Assembly: GCF_016925675.1 (NCBI RefSeq)
Contig: NZ_CP070506.1
Coordinates: 1,424,501-1,488,500, forward strand
Direction: 5' to 3'
Source: Pseudomonas hygromyciniae
GTDB lineage: Bacteria; Pseudomonadota; Gammaproteobacteria; Pseudomonadales; Pseudomonadaceae
DNA length: 64,000 bases
Every line of letters begins with the position of its first letter. Position 1 is the first letter of the stretch. The position numbers and the translations under genes were made by a program. Below are positions 53,216-61,126 of this stretch, piece after piece. The notes beneath the pieces are model-generated. The model saw nothing but the letters and a program-made list of their open reading frames with translations. It had not been told where the DNA came from and made no database searches.

Positions 53216-54424
53216 TCAGGCGTTATCCAGCCCCGCGCGCTGACCGGCAAGGTGTGTTTCAAGCCACACCAGCAACCGATGGCCCGCCATTGGCCGGGCC
53301 AGGTAAAATCCCTGCCCGATTTCACATCCCAGGGCCAATACACCCTCATGGGCGCGCTGAGTGCCAATGCCTTCGATCACCAAGCTCATGTCCAGCGAGC
53401 GAGCCAATGCCAACGTACTGGCGACCATGGCCCGACTGAGCGGTTCGCCAATATGGCGAACGAACTCGCCGTCGAGTTTAAGTTGATTGAAGGGCAGTTG
53501 GCAGAGCAGTTTGAGCGATGAAAAGCCCATGCCAAAATCATCAATGGCTAAGCCGCAGCCGAGCATCCGTAGACGAAGCAGGTTTTCCTGGATTCGCGGT
53601 GAGATATCCAGTAAGCCGTTCTCCGCCAGTTCGAACAACAACGTGGAGCCGGGAAGGCCATGGCGCAGCAACGCCTGCTGGATATGCCCCATCAACTCGT
53701 TGTTGAGCAATTGCGAGGCATGCAGGTTAAACGCCAGTTCAAGCTGAGTCTGCTGACGGCGCAAAACCCCCAGAAGGCTCATGCCTTGCTCAAGAAGTTG
53801 TATGAACATCTGGTCGATCAAATCGTAGGCCATAACGGCAGCCAGAAACTCCGCCGGCAATAGCACGCCCCTGGTTGGATGCTCCCAGCGTGCCAACACC
53901 TCCACACCCGCGAGGCGCCCGGTGCCTAGCATGAATTTAGGCTGAAACCAGGCACGAAACTCACCCAATGCCAAGCCTTGGTGAATCTCCTGCTCAGAGG
54001 GTAATGCTTTGGAGAGCGACGGACTTACCGATGGCATATGCCGTCGGCAATAACCGCGCAATAACTGCCGCAGGGCGCGCAACTGCAATGGCTGAGTCAA
54101 CACACCCAACACTTGCAGACCGGAAAGACAATGCATATGGACCACCGCCCGGCGTAACGCGGGATGTAACTCACTGCAAAAGACAACCGCACGCGCTAAG
54201 CCTGCCTGTCTGGCGCGCTGCAGGAACTCCAGGCAGTCAAGGCTCCTGTCTGCTACGTCACAGAGCACGATGTCGACCCCGCCGCCCGCCTGCAATTGCG
54301 CCATGGCGTGTTCGCCGTCACAAGCCTGAAGCACAGCTGGCAAGCCCAGCCGATCAAGCATCTTGATCAGAACGCTGCGTTTGAATCGTTGGCTTTCCAA
54401 AACGAGGATGCGGGGCGGAGCCAT
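53216..54424 (-). CDS. Response regulator with EAL domain, copy 2, degenerate receiver
   Basis: 402 residues from ATG 54424. About the same layout as the copy at 40821. The receiver is degraded: LESQ replaces the acidic pair and TQP replaces the conserved Lys-Pro, although the acceptor Asp in VLCDVADRS remains. The EAL domain keeps GVEVLARWEHP, LAFNLHASQL, LFELAENG, AIDDFGMGFSSL, QLKLDGEFV, VIEGIGT and IGQGF, so catalysis is plausible. Phospho-control is doubtful. It ends 141 bp from the BvgA-like gene start, and an array of heptad palindromes lies upstream. Confidence 0.86.
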   Translation of the reverse strand: MAPPRILVLESQRFKRSVLIKMLDRLGLPAVLQACDGEHAMAQLQAGGGVDIVLCDVADRSLDCLEFLQRARQAGLARAVVFCSELHPALRRAVVHMHCLSGLQVLGVLTQPLQLRALRQLLRGYCRRHMPSVSPSLSKALPSEQEIHQGLALGEFRAWFQPKFMLGTGRLAGVEVLARWEHPTRGVLLPAEFLAAVMAYDLIDQMFIQLLEQGMSLLGVLRRQQTQLELAFNLHASQLLNNELMGHIQQALLRHGLPGSTLLFELAENGLLDISPRIQENLLRLRMLGCGLAIDDFGMGFSSLKLLCQLPFNQLKLDGEFVRHIGEPLSRAMVASTLALARSLDMSLVIEGIGTQRAHEGVLALGCEIGQGFYLARPMAGHRLLVWLETHLAGQRAGLDNA

Positions 54425-54488
54425 GCCTATCAACTGCCATGCAGGAGCGAAGGCGGTGATAATGACTAGCAATAGTCCGAACTTGAAA

Positions 54489-54546
54489 AGGAAGTGTCCT
54501 GTCGATTTGTAGGAAGTTTCCTAGAGGGGCCCCGAGGAAGCTTCCT
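54489..54546. promoter_or_regulatory. Array of three heptad palindromes upstream of EAL regulator 2
   Basis: AGGAA-GT-GTCCT (54489-54500), TAGGAA-GT-TTCCTA (54510-54523) and AGGAA-GC-TTCCT (54535-54546). Centres are 22 and 24 bp apart, about two helical turns. The middle one is a perfect copy of the pilin-promoter palindrome arms. The array is 70-116 bp upstream of the EAL start. The remainder of 54547-54755 shows no gene. Confidence 0.65.
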
Positions 54547-54755
54547 GCCGTTGGCATACTGGGCCACATTCACTGCGTTGCTGTCGAGCCGGGCCGAGTT
54601 GCTGACTTGGGGCTTGCTGGGCAGTAAAACCTCCTGAGTCCATACGACCGTTCGTCGCACTAGCGAGTTTTTTCTAAACCTTTGCCGCCCTGAAAATTCA
54701 GATTCAGGACGGGGCTCGTTCCCCGGCATGTATTTATTACCTGGAGGAACCCATC

Positions 54756-55283
54756 ATGAGCCGCATGGCTATCCGGTTACGCACCGCCACTTTCGCGATG
54801 CTGCTGGGCCTCGGCGCCAGCAATGCTTTCGCCCAAGGGCCTGCCGAATTCATCGAGCAAGCCTCGGCCAAGGGCATGGCCGATATCGAAACCAGCCGCA
54901 TGGCCCACGCCAAGACCTCGTCCCAGGAAATCAAGGACTACACCATCGAGGTCATCAACGAACGGACCCTGGCCAATCAGCATTTGGCGGCCATTGCGAA
55001 AAAACTCGACTTGCCGGTGGCGCCTCGCGACAAGATCGTCGACAAGGCCGAAAGCCTGATGCCTGAGTTGACCGATGGCGACTCTTTTGACGCCGCCTAC
55101 ACGGCCCAGCAGGTCAAGGCCAACGAAGATGCAATCGCGCTGTTCAAGCAGCAAGGCGCGGCGTCGGATGTGCCAGAAATCAAGGCGCTGGTAGATGAAA
55201 CCCTGCCCAAACTGGAAACCCGTCTGGAAAAAGCCCGTGCGCTGGCTTCGTCCTACGGCAAGAGCCGTCGCGGCGACGGTTGA
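54756..55283 (+). CDS. DUF4142-family periplasmic protein
   Basis: 175 residues. GGAGG precedes the ATG. Signal peptide ends NAFA-QG. The mature protein is a helical DUF4142 domain: AEFIEQASAKGMADIETSRM, KDYTIEVINERTLANQHLAAIAK and DEAIALFKQQGAASD-type segments. The fold is ferritin-like but I see no metal-ligand pattern. Function unknown; relatives are often stress-induced. Monocistronic, with a strong terminator after it. Confidence 0.85.
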   Translation: MSRMAIRLRTATFAMLLGLGASNAFAQGPAEFIEQASAKGMADIETSRMAHAKTSSQEIKDYTIEVINERTLANQHLAAIAKKLDLPVAPRDKIVDKAESLMPELTDGDSFDAAYTAQQVKANEDAIALFKQQGAASDVPEIKALVDETLPKLETRLEKARALASSYGKSRRGDG

Positions 55284-55304
55284 TGGTGGGTGCTTTCTTG
55301 AGAG

Positions 55305-55338
55305 CGGCGGTTGGATTGATTCCAACCGCCGTTTTTTT
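55305..55338 (+). terminator. Terminator of the DUF4142 gene
   Basis: CGGCGGTTGGA/TCCAACCGCCG, an 11-bp perfect stem with a 5-nt loop followed by seven T. Confidence 0.92.
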
Positions 55339-55452
55339 ACGGTGTGTGAGCGTTCAGCGGGTCAACCGTGCGGGTCGAACCCATGCCCGGGCCGATGGCA
55401 GCAAATCATCGGTGCAAATGAAGGACTCCAAGGCCGACCAGCCATAGCGTCA

Positions 55453-55953
55453 TCAAAACAGCGACCGGGTCGGCTCGCCATCCTCCAGCGTGAGCAGGTA
55501 CTGCTTGGCCTCCAGGCCACCGGCAAACCCGGTGAGCCGGCCTGACGCACCAATCACCCGATGGCAGGGCGCGACGATTGAAATCGGATTGCGCCCATTG
55601 GCTGCCCCCACCGCACGCACTGCTTTCGGGCTGCCAATCTGCATGGCTATCTGGCTGTAGCTGCGGGTTTCACCGAAGGGAATGGTCAACAGTGCGGCCC
55701 AGACTTTTTTCTGGAACTCGGTGCCTTCGAAATCCAGCTCCAGATCGAAGCGGTTGCGGGTGCCGGCAAAATACTCATTCAACTGGCGCTCGGCCTGCAG
55801 CAGCGCTGGATTGTCGCTGACCTCCACCAACTCGCCCAGGCGCACGCGGTTAGCGCGCTCGGTTTCCCACAAGATGGCGGCGAGCTTGCCGTTGCGCGCG
55901 ACCAGGGTCAATTGGCCGACGGGGGAGGGCATGAGTTTGTATTCACACGGCAC
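55453..55953 (-). CDS. ogt: Methylated-DNA-protein cysteine methyltransferase
   Basis: 166 residues if started at the GTG at 55953, which has AAGGAG 7 bases upstream; an ATG 9 codons earlier has no ribosome site. The active site is IVAPCHRVIGASGRLTGFAG (acceptor Cys in PCHR). The HTH segment is FGETRSYSQIAMQIGSPKAV with the arginine finger in AVRAVGAANGRNPI. It removes O6-methylguanine alkyl groups irreversibly. Monocistronic. Confidence 0.92.
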   Translation of the reverse strand: MPCEYKLMPSPVGQLTLVARNGKLAAILWETERANRVRLGELVEVSDNPALLQAERQLNEYFAGTRNRFDLELDFEGTEFQKKVWAALLTIPFGETRSYSQIAMQIGSPKAVRAVGAANGRNPISIVAPCHRVIGASGRLTGFAGGLEAKQYLLTLEDGEPTRSLF

Positions 55954-56055
55954 GAGCGGGCTCCTTGTTGGACGGACCATTTAGCAGGCGGGCTTGTACT
56001 TTAGCGCTCATCGCTCCTGCGGGAACTACGTTTCTTGCGGTCAAATTCGCTAGTG

Positions 56056-56466
56056 TCACCGCTCTTGCTGCAGCACTTTCAGCGCTGCCGAAGCCAGGAA
56101 CCCGGAGCGGCTTTTTTCTTCCGGGTGATGCAGCACGTATTCATCAATTCGGTTGAGCAGATAGCCCGGCAAGGTGATGTTGAGTTTTTGCGCCTTGCCC
56201 AGGTACTTGGTCACATCGATGTCCACTACCGCCCAGATGCAGCCGGCGTACAGAGGGTTGGCCGCGTGATGGGTGACTTTTTGCGCGCTGGGAATGGGCG
56301 CGCCATCCTCCGCCAGAAGCTCGAAGTGACCTTCTATGGCCTCCCGCGCCATGGCCATGGCGTCATCCAGGTCATCGCCGGCAGAGAAACACCCAGGGAT
56401 GTCGGGGATTTCCACACCCCAGGCGTGGTCGTCGTCACCCGTTGAAATTGCAATCGGATACAGCAT
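56056..56466 (-). CDS. hicB: HicB-family antitoxin
   Basis: 136 residues from ATG 56466, with GGGAG upstream. N-terminal HicB domain with YPIAISTGDDDHAWGVEIPD, PGCFSAGDDLDDAMAMAREA and EGHFELLAEDGAPIP. The C-terminal ribbon-helix-helix DNA-binding part is KLNITLPGYLLNRIDEYV and SRSGFLASAALKVL. It neutralises HicA and represses the pair. It starts 23 bp after the hicA stop, the normal hicAB order. Confidence 0.92.
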   Translation of the reverse strand: MLYPIAISTGDDDHAWGVEIPDIPGCFSAGDDLDDAMAMAREAIEGHFELLAEDGAPIPSAQKVTHHAANPLYAGCIWAVVDIDVTKYLGKAQKLNITLPGYLLNRIDEYVLHHPEEKSRSGFLASAALKVLQQER

Positions 56467-56489
56467 GTTCGTGATTCTCCCTGGAGCGC

Positions 56490-56672
56490 TCAACCGAGCA
56501 GAGCTTGCTTCAAAATGCTCTTGGCGGTCTTGTCCAACAGCTCTTTCCTGGGATGGGGAATAGTCACCAGCCCAGGCTTGGTTGGATGTTTGAAATGATG
56601 ATGGCTGCCCCTGACGCGTGCCAGGTACCAGCCGTCTGCGACGATATGGCCTATCAAGTATCGGCTATCCAC
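56490..56672 (-). CDS. hicA: HicA-family mRNA interferase toxin
   Basis: 60 residues if read from the GTG at 56672. The Shine-Dalgarno sequence AAGGAGGTGAT directly precedes it, and the length fits the family (a longer frame exists but adds 13 unrelated residues). The dsRBD-like fold is DSRYLIGHIVADGWYLARVR with the catalytic His region GSHHHFKHPTKPGLVTIPHP and KSILKQALLG. It cleaves mRNA when free of HicB. Confidence 0.9.
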   Translation of the reverse strand: MDSRYLIGHIVADGWYLARVRGSHHHFKHPTKPGLVTIPHPRKELLDKTAKSILKQALLG

Positions 56673-56868
56673 ATCACCTCCTTGTGGTGTGTTGGTAGTG
56701 ACTATAACCACTGAAAAGAAATTATCAACACTCTACCTACCAAACGGCAGCGGTAGGTCGTTCAAGAAGTGTAAGAGTGAATGCCGGGGCTGCCGGATGG
56801 AGGTATTGCACGGTTTTACGGGTAGGGGCGGCTAAGCAGCCGGGGATTGATGGGTAAAATTCGGGCGT

Positions 56869-56899
56869 AAAAAAACCGGCGTCATGAGCCGGTTTTTTT
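56869..56899. terminator. Bidirectional terminator between hicAB and tRNA-Gly
   Basis: AAAAAACCGGC, loop GTCATGA, GCCGGTTTTTTT: stem with A- and T-runs. Ends the tRNA transcript on the reverse strand. Nothing else is seen in 56673-56868. Confidence 0.88.
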
Positions 56900-56941
56900 C
56901 ATTCCCCGCCAAAAAGGATTGGCTGTGGGAACACAACTATG

Positions 56942-57015
56942 TGGAGCGGGTAGAGGGAATCGAACCCTCAACTAAAGCTTGGGAAGCTTTCGTTTTGCCA
57001 CTAAACTATACCCGC
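56942..57015 (-). tRNA. tRNA-Gly (anticodon CCC)
   Basis: 74 nt with encoded CCA. Acceptor stem GCGGGTA/TACCCGC, D arm with GTTTAGTGGCAAAAC, anticodon stem AAAGC/GCTTT enclosing TTCCCAA (anticodon CCC, codon GGG), and T arm AGGGTTCGATTCCCT. Upstream and downstream show no integrase or attachment duplication. Confidence 0.95.
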
Positions 57016-57156
57016 TCAAAGCGGCTGACTTTGTACCAGATGTGCGCGGCGATTTGAAGTTTTTCTTTGAAAAATGTGCAAGTTGCGAGCGTCCGTCCAA
57101 GCTTTCAGCCAACCCTGGGCAGTGACACAGCGTCATACCCGCCCAGGGTCCGGCCT

Positions 57157-58041
57157 TTAAATTGCCAGTGCATGCACAGCCTGCCCCTGGTGATACCGCA
57201 GTCGATTCACCGACTGTTCCGGTTTCAAAAAGCTCATCAATGCCTGTCGGCTGTCGTTGCACGCGGCCTTGTGCTCCATATCCAGGAAATGTCCGGTGGC
57301 CTGGATGGTGCCAAAGCTGCTTTTGGCCACATGTTGGCCAAACAGCCGGGCATCCTCGGCGCTGGTGTATTCGTCCCATTCACCATTCAAGAACAACACC
57401 GGAATGTCGATCTGCCGCGCCGCCTTGAGGTAGCACTGGCGGTCGCTGTTGAGGACCTGGCTGATGTGGAAGTGCATCTGCCCATACTCGTGCTCGGCCA
57501 GGGTGCTGACGTGGCGATAGTTGAAGCGCTTGAACAGCGGCGGCAGGTGTTTGCCGATGGTGCTGTTGACCAGATGCCCGACGCTGTGGCGGTCAAGGCT
57601 GCCGAGGTAGTCGACGCCGCGCTCCAGGTAGTCGCGCATCGGCGCGTTGATCACCGGGGAGAACGAGCTGATGACGGCCTTTTCCACTCGCCGAGGCCGC
57701 TGGGCAAGGGCGACGAGGGTGGCAACGCCGCCCCAGGAAAAGGACAGCACATGTTCGGCGGCGAAGTGCTCGATGAGTTCCAGAAGGATCTGGCCTTCAC
57801 TTTCCTTCGTCACCATATGCTCATGACGGTTGTGGGCTTTGGAGCGACCGGCGTAGGGCTGATCGTATAAAACCACATTGAACTGTGGGTACAGGCTTTT
57901 CACGGTCTGGGCAAAAGACGCGGTGGTGGCCATGGAGCCGTTGACCAGGATGATGGTCTTTTGAGCAGCGTCCGCGCGATAGAACTCCGTGTAAACCCGA
58001 TACTGACCCTGTATATCCAGCACAGCGATTTCTGGCCTCAT
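57157..58041 (-). CDS. phaG: (R)-3-hydroxyacyl-ACP thioesterase/transacylase, RhlA-PhaG family
   Basis: 294 residues from ATG 58041 (AGGAG upstream); PhaG of P. putida is 295. Starts MRPEIAVLDIQGQYRVYTEF as in PhaG. Alpha/beta-hydrolase motifs: VNGSMATTASFAQTVKSL, the nucleophile region VLSFSWGGVATLVALAQ, the acid in NGEWDEYTSAEDARLF and His in ATGHFLDME. It diverts 3-hydroxyacyl groups from fatty-acid synthesis to polyhydroxyalkanoate or related lipids. RhlA is a homologue, but no rhlB is adjacent and the sequence is closer to PhaG. Monocistronic. Confidence 0.9.
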   Translation of the reverse strand: MRPEIAVLDIQGQYRVYTEFYRADAAQKTIILVNGSMATTASFAQTVKSLYPQFNVVLYDQPYAGRSKAHNRHEHMVTKESEGQILLELIEHFAAEHVLSFSWGGVATLVALAQRPRRVEKAVISSFSPVINAPMRDYLERGVDYLGSLDRHSVGHLVNSTIGKHLPPLFKRFNYRHVSTLAEHEYGQMHFHISQVLNSDRQCYLKAARQIDIPVLFLNGEWDEYTSAEDARLFGQHVAKSSFGTIQATGHFLDMEHKAACNDSRQALMSFLKPEQSVNRLRYHQGQAVHALAI

Positions 58042-58156
58042 GTCGTAAGACTCCTGGCAAGCGGGTGGTGCGCGCAGATCACTCTGCACGAGCTTTGTGA
58101 CAGGTAGGCATACGCCTGGAAGGGAGGCCCATGTCGGTCCGATGAAACTGGCCGAC

Positions 58157-58193
58157 GGGTGTTGTTATGGCGGGCAGCTTGCCTGCAACACCC
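58157..58193. repeat. Long hairpin upstream of phaG
   Basis: GGGTGTTG (58157-58164) pairs with CAACACCC (58186-58193), with GGGCAGCTTGCC inside. No T-run follows. The remaining bases of 58042-58340 show no gene. Confidence 0.6.
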
Positions 58194-58340
58194 GCAATCC
58201 TAGGAGTGCGGGCAGGCAATGTGTTTCTTGGAAGAGGCTGTGACTTGCCAGTCAGATTGCGGCTGGCGTTTTGATTCAAGCAGGAGGCGGGCCAGGTCGC
58301 CAGTTTCGCCCTGGGATTTTGGCGATCACCGGCCCAACGG

Positions 58341-59033
58341 TCATATCTGGCAGATTTCAGCCTCGGTCAGCGGCCGATACTGGCCGGGGGCGAGCTGTTC
58401 ATCCAGCACCAGCGGCCCCATGCGCTCGCGGTGCAGGCGCGTGACCTTGTTGTTGAAGTGCCCGAACATGCGCTTGACCTGGTGATAACGCCCTTCAATG
58501 ATGCTCAGGCGCGCACTTTTGGGGCTCAGCACCTGCAACTCGGCCGGTTGGGTGGTCAGGTTCTCGAAGGCGAAGTACAGGCCGGCGCTGAAGGTTGCGG
58601 CATAGTCCGGACCAATCTCCTGTTCGGTCTCGACGTAGTAGACCTTGGGCAGCTTGGTCTGAGGCTGGGTCAGGCGTCGCGACCACTGGCCATCATTGGT
58701 CAGCAGCAGCAGGCCAGTGGTGTTGAAGTCCAGGCGGCCGGCGATATGCAGGTCGCCCTTGTCGGGTTCATCCAGCAGGTCGAGGACGGTGGCGTGTTGC
58801 GGGTCGACGGTGGCACTCACGCAGCCAGGCGGCTTGTGCAGCATGAAGTACCGTGCGGGTTTGCCGGCTTGCAGGAGTTGCCCATCACACTCCACACGGC
58901 TGAACTCGCGAACGTCATGCCGCGGATCGTTGACCGGCTGTCCATCGACCTGGATCCGCCGCTCAGCCAGCAGCAGGCGCACCTGCTGGCGATTGAAGCG
59001 CGGCAGGTTGCTGAGAAATCGGTCGATACGCAT
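58341..59033 (-). CDS. rsuA: 16S rRNA pseudouridine(516) synthase
   Basis: 230 residues from ATG 59033, which overlaps the stop of the upstream small gene (TAATG). N-terminal S4 RNA-binding domain (MRIDRFLSNLPRFNRQQVRL, LAERRIQVDGQPVND). The catalytic Asp is in HIAGRLDFNTTGLLLLTNDG; motifs KPPGCVSATVD, KVYYVET and EGRYHQVKRMFGHFNNKVTR complete the RsuA family. It isomerises U516 of 16S rRNA. Confidence 0.92.
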   Translation of the reverse strand: MRIDRFLSNLPRFNRQQVRLLLAERRIQVDGQPVNDPRHDVREFSRVECDGQLLQAGKPARYFMLHKPPGCVSATVDPQHATVLDLLDEPDKGDLHIAGRLDFNTTGLLLLTNDGQWSRRLTQPQTKLPKVYYVETEQEIGPDYAATFSAGLYFAFENLTTQPAELQVLSPKSARLSIIEGRYHQVKRMFGHFNNKVTRLHRERMGPLVLDEQLAPGQYRPLTEAEICQI

Positions 59034-59245
59034 TACTGGGGCTCGGCCCCGCGCAATCGGGCATCGACCTGGGCACAGCGCGGGCACAGGCAAGCCTTGT
59101 TGCGAAGCGCCACGGGCAGGGCTTCGAGCACCTTGGAATCGATGGTGACGCTGTAGCACCAGCAGGCGCGGTCAGCGGTGCGCGGGTCGGCCAGGGCGCA
59201 GTCGTTGCGGGCGCCGCAGGCCGGGCAAAGTGTGGGAGTGGTCAT
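59033..59245 (-). CDS. Cysteine-rich CWC-family small protein
   Basis: 70 residues from ATG 59245. Six cysteines in the pattern LCPACGARNDCALA, RACWCYSV, ACLCPRC; the CWC motif names the family. Probably binds Zn. Its stop overlaps the rsuA start, the usual gene pair in Pseudomonas. Function unknown. Confidence 0.85.
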   Translation of the reverse strand: MTTPTLCPACGARNDCALADPRTADRACWCYSVTIDSKVLEALPVALRNKACLCPRCAQVDARLRGAEPQ

Positions 59246-59463
59246 TGGTCGGTTCAAGCGTGGTTCAGTCGAGATTGCGGTGAAAACCGGTATACCTGGC
59301 ACGATACAGCCCCGAGCGGTTTATTGCGCCACAGATGTATCAATCTATGTCCAGATCGCACCAGATTCTGTTTTTGATGTCAGATATTTCGTCATTCAGC
59401 GAAAGCTGTTTGTCGCCCTCCAGCGTCGCTGGTGTGTGCTCTTCCGCGGTCCAGGAGGCCGCC

Positions 59464-59823
59464 ATGTATCGTCGATTGCTCCTCAGCGCTGTGCTCGGTC
59501 TGACCCTTTCTGCCTGTGTACCTTATTACGATGGAGGTTCCAGCTACTACCGATCCGAAGTCTATACCGCGCCCGCGCCGGTCTATTACTACGGCGGCGG
59601 TCCGTCTTACCAGTATCGGCGCGGCTATTACGCACCGCCACCGCGCTACTACCCGGCACCTCGTTATTACCAGCCGGCGCCCCGTTACTATCAAGCAGGG
59701 CCAAGGGCGGGTTACCGGCCCTATCCGAGCCAGGGTTGGGGTGATCATCGAGGTTACAGTGGTCATGGTCGAGGAGACGGCCGTGGCGGCGATCATGGCC
59801 GGGGCCGTGGCGGGCACCGGTAA
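59464..59823 (+). CDS. Tyr/Pro/Gly-rich lipoprotein
   Basis: 119 residues from ATG 59464 with AGGAGG upstream. Lipobox LSAC at the end of MYRRLLLSAVLGLTLSAC. The mature part has repeated RYY-P-AP units (PPPRYYPAPRYYQPAPRYYQ) and ends in a Gly/His/Arg-rich tail (GHGRGDGRGGDHGRGRGGHR). No enzymatic motif; a surface or cell-wall-associated role is only a guess. A longer in-frame extension to 59335 lacks a ribosome site and signal. Confidence 0.75.
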   Translation: MYRRLLLSAVLGLTLSACVPYYDGGSSYYRSEVYTAPAPVYYYGGGPSYQYRRGYYAPPPRYYPAPRYYQPAPRYYQAGPRAGYRPYPSQGWGDHRGYSGHGRGDGRGGDHGRGRGGHR

Positions 59824-59837
59824 TCAGCTATTGCTAT

Positions 59838-59864
59838 AAACGGCGCGCAATGCGCCGTTTTTTT
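59838..59864. terminator. Terminator between the lipoprotein and enoyl-CoA hydratase genes
   Basis: AAACGGCGC/GCGCCGTTT stem with a 5-nt loop, then seven T on the forward strand. May also act for the reverse-strand gene ending at 59880. Confidence 0.88.
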
Positions 59865-59879
59865 GGCTGACTGTCTCTG

Positions 59880-60992
59880 TTACACGTCAGACAGATCCGC
59901 CAGCGGGTGCCGTCCTTCCCAGGCCTTGTGAAAGTGCGCCTCGACCACGGCTTCGGGAATGCGATTGATATCCGGCCAATGCCAGTGGGGCTGCTGATCC
60001 TTGTCGATCAGACGTGCCCGTACCCCTTCACTGAACTCCGGATGCCGACAGCAATTGAGGCTCAAGGTGTACTCCATCTGGAAAACCTCTGACAGCGACA
60101 AGTGGCGCGCCCGTCGGATCTGCTCCCACACCAGATGCGCGGTCAGCGGGCAGCCCTCGCTCAATGTCTTGCCGGCCCGGCTCAACAACGGGTCGGCATG
60201 CTCGCGCAATTGGCTCAATGCGCGCCAGGCGCAGCGCACATCGCCCACATCCAGCCATTCGTCGATTTGCTGGCGTCGTGGCAACCACTGCGGCGCGGGC
60301 TGCTGGCTGACGGCTTCCTGGGCCAGGGCCTTGAACAGGCTGTTGAGTTGCATCGCCGTCTGCTCCTGCCAATTCAACTGCAACAGGCCTTCGAGCATTT
60401 CGTCCTGTTGTTCATCCAGCAGGAAGCGATCGGCCAAGCCCAGGTCCAGGGCATCGCGACCATTCATCTGGGCGCCGGTCAGGCCGAGGAACAGGCCGAG
60501 CTTGCCGGGCAGTCGGGAGAGGAACCAACTGGCGCCAACATCCGGGTACAAGCCGATGCTGATTTCCGGCATGGCCAAGCGGCTGCTGGGGGTGACCACA
60601 CGGATGGCTGCGCTTTGCAGCAACCCCATGCCACCGCCCAGCACATAGCCATGGCCCCAGCAGATCAGTGGTTTGGGGTAGGTATGCAAGCGATAGTCGA
60701 GACGATATTCCGCCGCAAAAAACTGTGCGGCCAGCGGCGGCACTGCTCCCGGCTGCTCACGACAGGCCTGGGCCAGGCTGCGCACTTCGCCGCCGGCGCA
60801 AAATGCCTTGGGGCCGTTGCCGCGCAGCAGCACGCAGACGATTTGCGGATCCCGGGCCCAACGGTCCAGGCGTTCGCCCAGGGCCAGGATCATCGGGAGG
60901 GAGAGGGCATTGAGGGACTTTTCCGCATCCAGGCTGGCGATGCCGATACGGGCCCCATCTGTGCCGGTGAGCTCTTCGAAGTGCAGATTCAT
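59880..60992 (-). CDS. Enoyl-CoA hydratase/3-hydroxyisobutyryl-CoA hydrolase family protein
   Basis: 370 residues from the second of two adjacent ATG codons, at 60992. The long (about 370) ECH_2 form fits 3-hydroxyisobutyryl-CoA hydrolase rather than the 260-residue hydratases. Oxyanion-hole segments are NGPKAFCAGGEVRSLAQ and GHGYVLGGGMGLLQSA; the acidic catalytic region is LAMPEISIGLYPDVGASWFLS. Expected role is valine degradation or a related CoA ester hydrolysis. Divergent from ung, monocistronic. Confidence 0.85.
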   Translation of the reverse strand: MNLHFEELTGTDGARIGIASLDAEKSLNALSLPMILALGERLDRWARDPQIVCVLLRGNGPKAFCAGGEVRSLAQACREQPGAVPPLAAQFFAAEYRLDYRLHTYPKPLICWGHGYVLGGGMGLLQSAAIRVVTPSSRLAMPEISIGLYPDVGASWFLSRLPGKLGLFLGLTGAQMNGRDALDLGLADRFLLDEQQDEMLEGLLQLNWQEQTAMQLNSLFKALAQEAVSQQPAPQWLPRRQQIDEWLDVGDVRCAWRALSQLREHADPLLSRAGKTLSEGCPLTAHLVWEQIRRARHLSLSEVFQMEYTLSLNCCRHPEFSEGVRARLIDKDQQPHWHWPDINRIPEAVVEAHFHKAWEGRHPLADLSDV

Positions 60993-61126
60993 CATGACCT
61001 CAATCGGTAAATTGAACGTTGAGTATGATCCCTTCGTGGGAAAGCGCCGGTTCTGCGTCAGATCAATTGACAAGTGGGGTGGGCTTTCCTAGGGTTCGCC
61101 CACTCTTTTTACATGATGTGTTTCTG

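Noticed and set aside
56942..57015. tRNA-Gly as an integration site for a genomic island with hicAB
   Set aside because: No integrase and no duplicated tRNA 3' end is visible on either side.
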